Shown here in pieces: positions 47,401-60,236 of a DNA stretch of 64,000 bases. Under the pieces are notes generated by a model that searched no databases, was not told the origin of the DNA, and saw nothing but the letters and a program-made list of their open reading frames with translations. A program made the translations under genes and the position numbers. Each line of letters starts with the position of its first letter. Position 1 is the stretch's first letter. Source of the DNA: Galaxea fascicularis (lineage: Eukaryota > Cnidaria > Anthozoa > Scleractinia > Euphylliidae); assembly GCA_948470475.1 (NCBI GenBank), contig OX419345.1:17972739-18036738 (forward strand), read 5' to 3'.

Positions 47401-50400
47401 TTACAGTTTTCCAGTTTTCCCTTATTCTTGGATGCCTAAGCCAACTGTAAACAAATAAATAAAACCTTAATTGGTAAGAAGCAGACTCTACTGGAAGATC
47501 AAGAACCTCAAACAGTACTATTAAAGGGGAGACCAACTGGTGTATCAGATGGGATGAGTCAAAGAAAAATTAACAATGGACAGTTAGTTGAGTAAGAAGG
47601 TCTCCATGAAGCCATAAACCCCTCAGAGAAACCTAAAATTCAAATGTCATTGAAGTGTTGTTTAATTGTATTTAAGCTTTACTCACAAAAGTGTCTCTTT
47701 TTTCCAGCCACTTATATCTTCTTGAGAGTCAAATTCTATTGAGTTTGTTCTGAAAAGAAATGTGAGAAAAATTAAGTTGCTTGGTACCGGAGTGAGTGCA
47801 TTATCAAAACAACAATAATATTTAATGAGATTTTTTTAATACTAGATAAAATGGAGAAGCACTGTTGGAGAAAAACCTACCCAAGACTTTCTGTTTTTCT
47901 TCTTACATCAGAATTTGCACCATATGAACTGGAAGAAGCTTGAAACTGAAGGTAAAATTTACAATAATTGTAAAAAAAAAATTATTTATGCACAAGTAAG
48001 TACAGTTAACAGTTAATAATAATAACAATAATAGTAATAACAATAATAAGAATAACAATAAGAAGAAGAAGAAGAAAAAGAAAGGGAAAAAGTAGAAAAA
48101 TATCAGGATTTGAAGAGGGAAATTGGAAGATTGTGGAAACTTAAAAACGTGGAGTTTGTACCTGTAGTAATAGGGGCCCTTGGAAGTATCACCAAAGGAT
48201 TTGATAGGTGGATTGAAAAGCTAGGGATAACATTCAGTGTTGGAGTGGTGTGAAAGACTGCGTTGTTGGGAACTGCAAGGATATTGAGGAAGGTATTGGA
48301 AAATGTGAAGAAGAGATAATTCCATTAACCCTTTGTTATTTGTTGTGACTCGCTTAATGGAAGAAATCATGGTAATAACAACAGCCAGAACATGATGTTA
48401 AACAAAGATAATAATAATAATAACCATACCCAAATTTGCAATTAGCTAATCAGAAGCCAAGTCTACTGTCCTGATATCCTAGGATATCAAGTCACTGACA
48501 TGATATCCCACGATATCATGGTCACTTTCAAGTAAATTAATGTCACTGTATGACAAACTGAAAAGAGGTCTTACAAATGAAACAGAAACCTCCAGTTAAA
48601 GTAAAATAAATTAAAAAATAAGACTTTCCTGCCAAAACTAAACTGGAGGGTACTTGCCAACTACGTGATGTTTGCCAACAAAGTATTGAAAATTTGAAAG
48701 TACAGCTGAAAGTTTGTTTGCAAAGTTTGAAAATGCCACCATTAACATCAACTTTACCTCTGGTTCCAAAAGTCCTTCCTACTGAACGTTTGAACTGCTG
48801 CTGAAGCAAGTGTTTGACATTTACACTATGTAGGAAATTGTGTTCATTCCCTTGAGATACGACTTGTAAAATGATTTATTCAGCATACACTGCAATTGTC
48901 TTGTTTTCAAATGCCAATGATAGTTTTGCAAAGAAGGGTTTTACACATATTTTGCCACCACGATTTGTCACTTTGCTCGCTGTATAAAACTCAAAGTAAC
49001 ATTATTTTTCAGTCATCACTTTTTTCACCATTTGTTGACTCATATTATTCTCCTCACAGTGCTCAATATAGGATGCCTGACAGATTTTATTACCTTAACT
49101 ACTAAAAATGTCACCAGATTTTAGGCTGAATTTGGGTGTGGTAAATACCTCATCACACCTTTTTGTACGCTTTGGCAGCATATCAAGCTTATTTGGTCTA
49201 GCCAAAATATGAACCATGGCTTGACCAAACTCACCTAATATACCTCTGAAGCATACCAAAAAGGTACGACTAGGTATACAGTACTAATGATAATAACAAT
49301 AATAATAATAATAATAATAATAATAATTAATAATACTGTGACCATTATAATATTTTGGTTTTTTTTTTTTGTTCCTACATGTAAATGGCATTTCATCTAT
49401 GTCTAGCAGGCAGGTTACCAAGAATGAAGGAAAATATCAACAGGGTATGTTGTTTGATTTAACACCAAATCCTCAGAACTAACATTATAAGCAATACATG
49501 CAGGGTCCGAAATTAACTTTTTTATGTAGGCGCCAACTGGCAATTAAATACAAATTTTTGGTCGCCACAGGGGAAATTGTAGTTGCAAAAATTTCCCTTT
49601 CCCTTTTTTAAAAAAAAGTTTAAACTAAAAAAAAATGCATAGTATGGACATTTTTATGGTGAAAAATTGCACTATTTCTCATTTCCGATACAAGAAAACA
49701 TAAAAAACTCGTACTGATCGTAGTGGATCATACTGTTGTGGAGGTAGATTAACCAGAAAGTTTGCCGTTCCACTTGTAATTCAAAAACATTAATAGGACA
49801 AAAAGTAAGACATCTTGTTGGCAAAGGTTTATTCTTATAAATCACTTTCTCTGAACGTTGAAAGTCAACAATAACAACCAGGTCATTTATAAGTAGCCAG
49901 CTGGCAACCAGCTATGAAATTCCGGTCGCCAGCACTCAATTTTTAGTCGCATTGGCGACCAGGAAGGCGCAGTTTCGGACCCTGGCATGGCAGACAGTAA
50001 GGAGAATTGAAGGTGTAGGGGCATTAGCATTGTTTGTTGAATTCTGGTTTGTTCTTTTTTTCATCCAAATGAGCTGAATTTTCGCATGATATTGAGATTG
50101 TGGGAGTGAAAGGTTTAAAACAGATTTAAAGAGATTTGAAAGGTTTAAAACAGATTGTCAAATGACAGATCAGCTAATATGCAATATTCAAAGTTATAAA
50201 TAATAAATTACTTGCTGTCATGTCAAATTGAATTTTAAGTAATCTGGTATGTTTCTTTCTTTTTCTTCCTTAACACAAAGTGTACTTTAGTCTTTTTATA
50301 CGTCGCACTATGATGCAAGGGCCAAAAAACAAAAAACAGTGTAGCTCTAGCTATAAATGAAACTTCTTGAAGAATTATTTGTATGAATAATAAATTCATA

Positions 50401-52488
50401 CTCAAAATTGAGAAAGACCTCTTGGCATGAATAATCCATACTCAAACTAATTTTGAGTATGGATTATTCATGCCATCGAGAAAGACTACAATCATTGCCA
50501 TATTGTTGGCACACAAACACCTATCTGAGTCGCCCTCCCGCTCCCACCCATTCAATGTTGTCTACAAACCGTAGAAGTGCCAGTTCGCAAGCAGTTCGGA
50601 CAAACTGTGCTTTCCAACACTGAACGGGGGGAAAGGGGGTGTGTGTGGGTCAACGATTTATGGCAGTGATTGCAGTTTCTTAATTGACAAAGAGATACCT
50701 TAAGTAACTCATTCCCATTCTAGTCTACACTCATAACAATGTGGTTCACATAAAGTTAAAATATTCTTATAATGACTGTTTTTGTTGTGTCTGAAAGAAG
50801 CAATAAAGAACTTAAAGGCAGGATCCAAGAAAAACAGGAGAGGACGTTAAGAGAAAATAGGATGCAGACTAGGAGGAGTAGCAAAGCATTCATTTATAAA
50901 ACAGAGAAAAGTGGAAGAAATAAAAAAGAGGTTAAAAGCTGTATCAGCAGCCAAGAAGAGACCAACAGGATAATGAATTTTCAAAATCATACTCTAATTT
51001 ACATATTTTAAAGGACAAAGTCTTGTTTTCCATAGAATGAGATGCATGCTGTTCTACATTTGTGCTGAGGCAGAGAGCACAACAAAGGAAAGAGGAAACC
51101 AAGAGACAGGGTATAATAAGTGAGCAGGAACCCCACTGAACCACTCCACCCACCCATAAACCCATCTCCTCCCCCTCCTGGCTTCTATACTGTCACAGAC
51201 TGTGCAAAATCTCATTACAATGCTGGGCCTTCATAAGGGAAAGTTAGCTACAATTGAATATAGACACCTGCTGTAAATTTATGCCAGTTTACTCCTGCAT
51301 GTAAGCTAGCGGCTAAAACACCGTGTATTATTTGCTACATGTATGCAACAGTATAAAGAGTATGCCATTCTTTTCAGCAGGGGGTTCAGCCCTGGAGGGG
51401 GTATCATGTTTATTTTTAAAATCCAGACTGAACTGTACAGTATCTTGCATAGGTATTGAAAAGCAGCCAATCTGGGATGAGATAGGCGCATTATATCTGT
51501 AGTTAAGAATACGGTTAAGAAAAGCAGCTGAACCAAGCATAGTACACAATTTCAGAACCCACCTGGGAAAACCCCCCAACCCCAGATTCAGGGGTAACTA
51601 CAGTAGTCCTGCTCAGAACAAAGACCACAAGTCCATCAAAACCAATGAACCCAAACCCCCTTTCAAAGTTAAAGACATTTTTGTTTTGGCTTCTATGTAT
51701 TTCAAATATAAAAAAAAATGAGAGACAAGTGTTTTGTAACTACACATAGAGAAGGAATAGCGATTACGTTAGCAAGTTAATAACAGTTTATTGATAACTA
51801 AAATTAGTCACAAAGTAGCTACGCTGGAGATATATAGTTAAGGAAGCAAGAAAGGTAGAACTGAGAGTGCCAGAGAATGACGATTAATCGGTAAAAGGTG
51901 GATTAAAGAGGACTGAAATTTCGATCTATATTTAAAGGTTAGTTTGAGTCGTGGAATTTGACGCGCTGCGTAACGATCAGGAATACCGACTGATTTCACG
52001 CCCACGAGTTGTGAGTCATAAATAAATAAAGAACACTTTGCACAAGAATAGCAATAAACCAAGAAGACACCTCAAAGACCAAGCTCACCGTTTCTGGTAT
52101 GAGGCAACAAGACATTGTCAAAAATTCAGCGATCGAAGTGCGTTGGGTTAAGCTGGGTCAAAGGATGAGAAAATTATAGAAAAAATTGATCATAATAATC
52201 TTTCAGACTTTGGTGCACAAACTTCGCGCCAAACTTTACCTTATTTCCTGACCATATATCCCCATAGCCTAGATCTCTGTCTTCACTTACTTCCCCGCTC
52301 CTTCCCACAGCTTCTCGTTCGTTTTGCACTTGAACGTTTGGCTCAATCGGCCGCGGCAGCCTTGTCTTCTTCTTCTTCGTGTAAGTTGTTTTGGTGCGCG
52401 TTGCAATATCGGAAACGTCGCTATCTTCGTCACCCGATCCGGAATCTAACAGCTCATTCTTGATGCCATAATGTGTGTTTGAAGCCAT
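44405..52488 (-). CDS. TMEM134: TMEM134-like two-pass membrane protein
   Basis: Exons supported by phase: 48758-48800, 47881-47928, 47687-47749, 47368-47444, 46961-47005, 46764-46817 and 44405-44484. The C-terminal part reads LFWLRHPRIRENWKTVTAAF, then a first hydrophobic helix LLFVAGVAFLLAGIILAATG, a second helix MKIVIFFVCAAICILPG, and the tail YHIIYIYRATKGQRGYNFES. This order and the Tyr-His/Lys-Gly-x-Arg-Gly tail match TMEM134. A likely first exon at 52240-52488 (MASNTHYGIKNELLDSGSGD, polar, 83 residues) ends in phase 0 whereas exon 48758-48800 needs one prior base, so a small exon is still missing or this first exon belongs elsewhere. Function is poorly known; location expected in internal membranes. 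Head-to-head with CUSTOS if the first exon is right. Confidence 0.75.
44898..45445. mobile_element. solo LTR of a retrotransposon
   Basis: The 548-bp stretch starts TGTTACGAG and ends TCGTAACA, the TG...CA form of an LTR. A 5-bp direct repeat GAAAC flanks it (44893-44897, 45446-45450). It contains AATAAA signals near 45250 and 45290 and a 51-bp tandem duplication (GACCTCTGTCA...GCCTCCGCCAAATG) near 45061-45170. There is no internal coding region, so this is a recombined solo LTR. Confidence 0.8.
46005..46147. mobile_element. 143-bp MITE with TIR CCCGGTTGTTCAAACA
   Basis: The left end CCCGGTTGTTCAAACATTGG and the inverted right end CCCTGGTTGTTCAAACATTG both continue into ATAGCGC. CCTGGT flanks both sides. 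Internal ATCCACTGGATA palindromes are present. It lies in a TMEM134-like intron. Confidence 0.8.
47083..47170. repeat. GAT/GAC-type microsatellite
   Basis: Imperfect GATGAC, AATGAC and CATGAC trinucleotide-based repeats extend about 85 bp. Confidence 0.8.
49501..49984. mobile_element. 484-bp MITE with TIR CAGGGTCCGAAA
   Basis: It starts CAGGGTCCGAAATTAAC and ends with inverted CAGGGTCCGAAACTGCGCC. GGCGCC, GGTCGCCA and GCGACC motifs lie inside both ends. A degenerate relative is at 6793-7510. Confidence 0.75.
50423..50476. repeat. short perfect hairpin
   Basis: TGGCATGAATAATCCATACT and its inverse complement are separated by about ten bases in TMEM134-like intron sequence. Confidence 0.8.
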
Positions 52489-52721
52489 GGCTACGTGTAT
52501 TTCTAAATTCTGTTGGATTAAAGCATGTTTTGAAACGATCTAACTTATAAACGTTTTCACCTCACGAAAGCTTGTCACCGACCTCCATATTGTTTTTGAC
52601 AGTAACCTCTTTTTCGTGTGCACGGTTGTACCGAGAAAAGTCGAAAGACTAGGTCGAGTAAGCCTCCCTATCACGAGGAAAAAATGGTTCTACCGGGTGT
52701 CACTGGGTTTTTGCTTTCAAA
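52489..52721. promoter_or_regulatory. divergent promoter between the TMEM134-like first exon and CUSTOS
   Basis: Start codons lie 233 bp apart on opposite strands. No TATA box was recognised. Confidence 0.5.
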
Positions 52722-55700
52722 ATGGATTCCACGAGTGATAGTTCTGACGAAGATTTGGAGAAATTTGCAGTTATTGCTGATATTGTTGACTCTGGTACTT
52801 TCTCTCTCTTGGGAATATGAACAGAGTATAAGCTCTTTTCGCTTTAAAAACTCTGAAGGCAACTTTTGTTTCATTCATGTTCTCAGAGGTTGCTAAATCA
52901 TCGCAAAAAGTATGCAATGGAAATTTTCAAGGAAGATCAAAGCCTCAAACCAAGCCAAGTTTGAGGTCAGTTTTAGTGTTTTGTGAAAAGGACTGAGCTT
53001 TTGAGTAATATTCCATCACGTTTTTACTATTTTATGGTGGTAGTGGTAGTGGTAGTGGTAGTGTTTGTGGTGATGGTACAGGAAACAGCAAATCATCTAG
53101 CAAATTTTTTGAAGATCGATTTCCTGAAAAAAATGTAATTATCTTTTCATTAAAAAGCCTGATCCACTGAAGTTATGGTTTCGTTTTTCAATCAGTTAGT
53201 CAATCAATCAATCAATCAATCAATCAACCAAATTTATTTATTATTTAGTTATCTATTCATACTTTATTTATTTGTGATCTAGACATTGGCAGGAGGATGA
53301 GGACCTTGCATACTCAACATCAGAGCTTATAACACCAGAATTTAGACACCATGTAGCAAAAAAGCTGTCAAAATTTCTTGACAGCAACTATGTCTGGTAA
53401 ATGTTCCTTAAATTATTTGGAAAGATTTCTACACAGCTCCCAACATTAATTATACATGCATCAAGTTCATACTAACCCTGTTCCAAAAGCTAATAGAGTT
53501 TGAGCTCCCTATATCAATAATTAATGATGGAGGGAGCTGCGCAGAAATCTTGTCAATTTTTTATTGTAAAAACTGCAATCATTTGCAATTACACTGTGTT
53601 ATAAAATGTTCAAAGAAATGCACACACTATGATTGGTCAAGTGGAGTCCATTCTATCTCTTTTATATATATCCCCTACAGTATGTCACAAAGAAACATGC
53701 AGGCTACATTACAAGTATGTGTTTGGATTATTGGACATGTTATAAAGTAAATAATGTAAAAACAAAGATATGTGAATCAATCTATATTTGAAATATTACA
53801 AGTAAAATTTGGGTTTATAGCAGCACCAAATTTCATCAGCAGACTTCTGCTAGCACAAATCTCTGGAAAAATTTTTTATAGAAAATTGCGCCTCACACAT
53901 CATTGAGTAATATCAGCACTTGGGAATATTTAAGAATTACAAGAGGCGTGAGTTGTATTTCTCATCTTCTGAAAAATGCCTGCATTACATCACTCAACAA
54001 TGCACTTGGCACATTTTTTATTTTATTACTTAAGGCTACACTGTACTGCACTACACTATACTATGCTTTACTATGCTATGCTAACAATGCTATGCTGTGC
54101 TATACTATACTATGCTGTGCTGTAATTGTCTAATACATGTAGGTGCGAATACAATTAACAGCTAATACACCAATTTTGATAATTATATTAAAATTCAACC
54201 TAAAACAATAAACATGACTTTGAGGCTCCAGGGACTAAAATAAGGATTTGCATGTGTTTTTTTCCCCAGAGCCTCAAGGTGATGTCTTTTCTGAAAGAGT
54301 GAATTTTAACTTATCAAAATTGGGCTATTGCATTCCCTGGCTTCAGTGATTCTGCCTTAACACCAAAGCCTCGTAAAACTTAACTAACCATTCAAGAACC
54401 TGGGAACTCACTGGGAGAAAAAAGACTGTTTCAGTAAAGAAAAAGCCACAGTGTTAATTAACATATTCTTGAGATTGATGTTTTAGATTGGAGTCACTTT
54501 CAATAAATATTGCAGCAACAGAGGTCAATAGTATCTGACTATAAACCATAGGCTGTTGTGAAATAATCTCACAGTGGAAATCACAGATATGCAAATAAGA
54601 CAAAAACACCCATAGCACATGGACTTTTGGTCTTAACAGATCTTCTTCTCACCATCAGCAGTGAAGATGTTGGACTTACACAGAATGGCAATCTCAGTTG
54701 TCCCCACAAATGCTCAGGAATCAAGCTACTATTAACATCCAAGCAAAGCTTACTACATGTGGAAGAATCCAGACAACAATTTCCCGGTCGTGGTATCAAT
54801 ACAAAGAATAAAATGAACTGTTCTAGCAGTGAAAGGTATTAAGTAGTTTAAGGAAAATATGATTCCAAGGTTGGTTTTCACTTAGTAGTGGAAGGATGAC
54901 ACAGTGGTTGTTTTTGGCCCTTAATCTTGAGATGGAAGGAGTGACTGGTTGATTGGACCTTCAGTCTGAAGAGCAGAAATTGCATCATCATTAGTTTTGT
55001 TCTTGTTTGACATGTGGGTGGTGGAGATGTAGTCTGATTTCTTTAGTGGAAATATGTTGCTGGGCTGTTGCAGGGATGTAGATAATAGCCAGGAGCCGGA
55101 GACAAGACCTGCCTGTCAACTCTGTTTTCCCAGCTGAAAAACCTTCTATGGTCTTAAAAATCTGTAATAAGACTGCCTGTGAACAGATAATGCAGCTACA
55201 TTTGGCAATCCCCTTCCAGATCCTAGACAATTTCCAACTCTTTACCATTCTAACGTAAATTCTTCTTTACTGAAGTTTCATCATTGGTCAGCCATTTTCA
55301 ACTAAAACCATCTGATTTATCCATACTATCCTTTGTAAGATATTTGATAACCATGGGCTTCACAGCAATTTAAGGCCATATAATTTAAAGCTGAATACGA
55401 GGATAAAGGAGAGGGCATGAAAATTTTGACTGATTTGTTACTTTATTTTTTTTAGTGAAACAGATGAAGAAGAGCTAAGCCGCTTAACAGAAGCAGCTGT
55501 TTCAGCTCACTCCATCATACAAAAAGGTAACATAAATATCTGTTGTCCCTTTATTACCAGTCTGAGTAGTAGGTCAGCAAGCGTTCCAGTCCACAAAGGC
55601 TAAAACTGAGAAATAATAGGGGAGGTTAGCCATCCCTGTTGATGAGTGAAACAGACAGTCCATTGGTGGAGCAGTACCACTTAGGATAGAATAGGCCTCT

Positions 55701-57255
55701 TGTGTTTCTTTCGTCTCTATCTTTGTCGTAACCGTTGTATGTCAGAGTATGCAGAGAAGGTTAGACGTTTTAAGCTTCATAGCCATTGCCTTTCAACTGC
55801 AATCAGGGGCACCCAACGACAATTTTCGGAAAATATCTGTTCGGAAGACGATTTGACATCTAGAATTTTCGGAACATTTGTTGTAAAATTTGTTGCTTAC
55901 CTGCCTCTCCTAAGATTTTCGAGCATCTAAAAACTACTATAATTGCCCATTTTTAACGGATTTTTACCGTTAAAACGTCACCTAGAATTTTCGGGAACCT
56001 TTTTTCTGGCTGAAATTTTCGAAAAGGTGAGTTTTGATCCCTATAATTTTCGGATCACTACACTTTCAGCTAGGAAATCCGAACAGATGAAAAATTTTTA
56101 GGGGATAAAAATATGCCTATATCTACTGTTTAAATACTAAAATAAGTTTAACAATGCTATGTTTAAGTGGTTTTGAACTATATTCTCGTTGGGTGCCCTT
56201 GTGCAATTTTGAACGAAACTACCTGGAGCACATGCAAAACGCTCACATATTTATTTTCTGGACTTAAAAGACCGGGACCATTGCCGCGGGAGATCTAAGG
56301 ATAAAAACTTCGAGGGAACTGCGAGGACAGGTTCACTTGAATTATGGAGCGGCATTCAACGTCAAGTGACTTGCAATAGACAGCTCGAAAGATCGCCGTT
56401 GAAAGAAGGCTAACGCCATTCAGTCTGGCCGTTGTATCTCTTCCTTTCGAAGAAAGCGATTTGACAATTATAATAAATTGCGACAGAACATTTCTTAAAA
56501 ACGTTCTAATATCTAAAAAGCTAAAAGGTTTAATATAAATCAACGACGTTTCGACGTTAACGTGACGTCATTATCAAGTCAAAAATGGATAAAACTGTAA
56601 TTTCAGCTCGGGCTGAAATTTGCAATCGGCCCCTCAGTCTGCGGTTAAACATTTCTGGTCACGTGATTTTTTGCCTCTCTGCAGTTTGCATAATACTGAT
56701 CACGTGGTTCCACACTGTCTGCTTATCACAGAGCCGTAAAAATGTTATCACGTGACCAGAATTTTTGAACCGCAGACTGAAACCAACGGTCCGCGAAGTG
56801 GGCTGAAAAAAAGCCCTTATCCACGGACATCCGAGATGGATAGTAACGAGAATTTCTCTCTCTTCCCTTACTTTATCCGTGTGATTTCGAAGGTCCTACC
56901 CTCCTTAGCTGCAAAGCAGCATCAAACAGCGAGTGATCACAAGGACAGTAAAGAATTTCAAGGCTTTCAGTCTTGCAAAATGGACGAGGGTTTGGGCTAA
57001 ACTAGGCAAATTTAAGCGTATGATATTCAACTCTTTTCCACGTCTGTTATCTTGGCAGTCAGTAGGAATTCTGATTCTTCGCTTGACTCCATAGTTTCTA
57101 ACGAAAGCAAAGAGAAAGTCAAACGCGAAACAAACAGACTGAAAAGAAAGAAAGAAAAGAAGAAAAAGAAAAAGAGAGAACAATCAGACGACGACGAGGA
57201 GGAGGTCCAAAAGAAAAAGAAGCACAAGAAACACAAAGAAAAACACAAAACCTGA
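52722..57255 (+). CDS. CUSTOS: CUSTOS-like nuclear protein (C12orf43 family)
   Basis: Exons 52722-52794, 52887-52965, 53283-53396, 55456-55526 and 57059-57255 join in phase to give 177 residues. The diagnostic core SELITPEFRHHVAKKLSKFL matches the TTPEFRAHVAKKL segment of vertebrate CUSTOS. It is followed by ETDEEELSRLTEAAVSAHSI, matching DSDEEW..CREAAVSAS. The last exon is a Lys-rich, nuclear-localisation-like tail (RLKRKKEKKKKKKREQSDDD and KKKKHKKHKEKHKT). In vertebrates CUSTOS is a nuclear-envelope-linked modulator of Wnt signalling. The protein is shorter than the vertebrate one. The start lies in a short acidic leader MDSTSDSSDEDLEKF. Introns hold two MITEs. Confidence 0.88.
53035..53075. 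repeat. GGTAGT hexamer repeat
   Basis: Several GGTAGT units occur in CUSTOS intron 2; an AATC tetramer run follows near 53196-53228. Confidence 0.7.
55805..56200. mobile_element. MITE with TIR AGGGGCACCCAACGA
   Basis: AGGGGCACCCAACGACAATT at the left and inverted AAGGGCACCCAACGAGAATA at the right bracket 396 bp, with TTTTCGG repeats inside. It lies in CUSTOS intron 4. Confidence 0.75.
56633..56780. repeat. inverted repeat with TCAGTCTGCGGTT ends
   Basis: TCAGTCTGCGGTTAAAC and inverted TCAGTCTGCGGTTCAAA are each followed inward by CTGGTCACGTGAT. MITE-like. Confidence 0.65.
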
Positions 57256-57581
57256 CGAAATTACAGAAAGGTGGTGGATGCTGTGTTGGTTCGCGTGCTC
57301 TCTTCTTTCGCAGAGAGTCAGTTATAATCTCGGAACGCGCCCGACTCAACGGTGCGCTGTTCTTACCTGACTGGGACAAACTCAAAGATCGCTGACGCGC
57401 TTTCGAGTCATTCCAGAACTTTCTGACTCTGAACTCAGTAATTTACCATCTTAAGAAGTCAAAGTATGAAATGCTTCGGAGTATCTTTCACCCCGGAAGC
57501 TTAACCCAGGTACAGGAAAAATAATCAATGTCTTTCATAAAATATTGAATGCGCTGCTTACTGTCCGATGAATGTTTATCA

Positions 57582-57792
57582 AGGTGCGTTTACACTACAG
57601 AAAAAACGGGTCCGGACCTCATCAAAAAAGTAGTACGGACCAATAACTTTTGTAAAGAAATACTGGAGTTTCCGCGGGGCCATAGGCGCCTATCGCCCTG
57701 CGGACTCCAGTATTTGCTTTACAAGAATTATGGGTCCGTACTACTTTTTTGATGGGGTCCGGACCCATTTTTTCTGTAGTGTAAATGCGCCT
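57582..57792. mobile_element. 211-bp near-perfect palindromic MITE
   Basis: AGGTGCGTTTACACTACAGA and inverted AGGCGCATTTACACTACAGA extend inward through GGGTCCGGAC, CATCAAAAAAGTAGTACGGA and TACTGGAGT, so almost the whole element is one inverted repeat around a GGCGCC centre. TCA flanks both sides. Confidence 0.88.
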
Positions 57793-58907
57793 TCAGTGGA
57801 ACAATTTACAGTTTTTCTCAATGAACATCTCGTAGCGTCTTTTAAGAATAAAATTAGCAACATTGTTCAATGTAATGTACGAGTTTGCTAAACAATTCCC
57901 TTCATCGCCAGAAATCGCGGACTTTTCGAGCCCGCTAACAACTACCAGCGGTATACTGTATAACGCAAAGGAATAAACACTGAAACGAGTGAGAAAGACG
58001 CTGTTTCATACGATATATTGCACAATCTAAGCTCTGTAGATATTTTATTTGGTGCAAAGTAATTCTCGACAATGTCCGACATTTTTTTGGTTTAAATATT
58101 AGTGTGATAGCCTTTATAAATTAAGCTGTGTTCGATTTTCGCGCGTATTTACTTCCATTCAAACCAAATCTAGGGTTACTGGGGGACTGTAACCCAGTTT
58201 ATATCCCATGAAACACCAGTGTTGATCAACAAAGAAAATGGCGGCTCGTGCAGGGAAAGCTTCGAGTTTGTAGCTTTCTTTCATACATAAATATGGCGTC
58301 CGCTTGCTGTGCTACAGACGAAAAATGAGAAAGATAAGGACGTCCTTGGAAGTATTTTGCCGTGGGCAATTCATGCATTTTTCGGCAGAATTAGATCGTT
58401 TAAACATCGTAGAAGTTATATCGAGTCGTGATGATTCACATTGTGAAAGGGTTTGCTTGCCAGTGGACGAGTTTGTGGCATGACTTCGCTACGATTTTAA
58501 AGCAATGTATGGAGAATGGAGCATCAATGTGTGATGGATTGGTCGAGGCGTCGGGAAGTAAGTAATCATCTATCTAAGTAGCCGTTCATAAGTCAAATGC
58601 GAAGCTTGTACACTACTGAACATGTATCGAGTCGTGATATGACGAACCGCAATTTAATTATTTATATATATGAAAATAATTTCATATCTCCATACATTTC
58701 TTTACATCAGTTTGCCGCCATTCTGGCCTTGGTGCGCAGGCGCCGCCGCCATCTTGTCCTAAATTTCTGGCAATGTTTAAAAGCGGCCTCGATTATTGAG
58801 GAATCTGGACAAACTAATAGTGACGAGTCCTTACAGTTGGAATGACAACAAAAAGAGGACACAGTTACCCGTAATGAAAATTGTTTATTAATAATTCGTG
58901 TAAATAA

Positions 58908-59225
58908 GCAGTGCTCGATCTTAGCGGTAGTCCACTAACCCAGAAATAATAAAAATTTGGGTTAGGCTAGTAAAATGTGAGAACCAGTAGTGACTGGGCT
59001 ACTTGCAATGGGAGAGGTTTTAGAGGTAGCATTGATGAAGAGAAATTGAAATGTTTTTTTCGTTCAGTTGATCCCAAAAGAGAAATGAAGAAAATTCTCT
59101 GATGACAAGCTCGGTAATCGCAGTATTGGTCTGGAGAGGCGATCGATGCTTGTCAATTTGGCTAATATATATATAGACTCAATAGTTCATGGACTAGTTT
59201 GTTAAAACGTTAAAGTCGAGCACTG
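58908..59225. mobile_element. MITE with TIR CAGTGCTCGA, long copy
   Basis: It starts CAGTGCTCGATCTTAGCGGT and ends with inverted CAGTGCTCGACTTTAACG. About 100 bp longer than the copy at 43449-43665. Confidence 0.72.
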
Positions 59226-59842
59226 GATAAGTGATTCCCTCTATCAATTGATTCAATTAGTACTAAATGTTTAAGTAAATTCCTGATTTTATTTTTCGTT
59301 CAACAGTACTTTAAGTGAAATGAAAAATAGTACATTGTGCTGTAACCACGTAAGTAAAGCTTCTGACACCGGTGTGGTATCCTTTCGTCGAATTTCCCGT
59401 AATTAAGCGATCAGCAGGACGATAGTTTGTCGTCCACGTGACATCCTAAATACAATTTTTAAGATTTGATATAATTGAAGATGCTTGTTAGTGGAAAAGT
59501 TGCACGTACCTTTAGAGCCTAGGCAGATTTAGCAGACAACTAGCCTCCTACGCAGTCGTTTTCAGGGAAGCCGTATTTCACCTCCTCCTTAGGAAGGAGG
59601 AGTGATCGTGACTGCGCGTGATGCCAGCGGACAACGTGACGAAAGTGACGACCACGCAAAAGATTGCGTGACGAGCCAAAGGAAGGTCTACGTAGGAGGC
59701 TATACGACCGCGCGCGCAGAGTACCGGAAGTGGCTTTCATTTGACGTTGCGTTGTGTTTGTTAATCTGCCTACTTCTTATTTCTGCACGCTTTACCCATC
59801 TCGGGATTTCCTGAAAAGCTAGGGTTCTAAGTGCTGGCCAGG

Positions 59843-59979
59843 GGCCAGGTTCATTAAGCCCTCATAAGTTGAAGATGTTTCCCAAGCATTTGACTTCTCA
59901 CAATAGGCCATTGTTTTGATATGCTAGAAAACAATGCTTAGAATTTCTCTTAACTTAGGAGAACTTCGTGAATCTGGCC
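59843..59979. repeat. MITE-like inverted repeat
   Basis: GGCCAGGTTCATTAAGC and inverted GGCCAGATTCACGAAGT are about 137 bp apart, with AAGTT/AACTT continuing inward. Confidence 0.55.
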
Positions 59980-60236
59980 TCAGGGCTATAGATATTCGAA
60001 AAGAAAACTGTGGATAACCACGCATTTTATATTAGATAATTAAGCTTCAATTTGTTTTTGCCCCCCGTGATGGAATAATTACAATCGGGGCTGTGGTCAT
60101 AATTGTCGGAAACTCTGCTTGTTCCCCGCCTGTCTAACTGATTGTACAACCTGAGATCGCACTATGGTGGACTTTTTACCTCAACAAATTTGAGGCTCTG
60201 TTTCTGAACTCTTTTTGAGAGTAGAATAATACTTGA

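Larger units (their letters stand above)
57256..60236. other. convergent spacer with three MITE-like repeats
   Basis: Between the CUSTOS stop and the stop of the minus-strand seven-pass protein. It holds repeats at 57582-57792, 58908-59225 and 59843-59979. A small frame near 58238 (MAARAGKASSL) ends after eleven codons. No exon is supported. Confidence 0.5.

Noticed and set aside
57027..57385. Phe/Ser-rich minus-strand frames near the CUSTOS last exon
   Set aside because: Antisense shadow of the Lys/Glu-rich CUSTOS tail.
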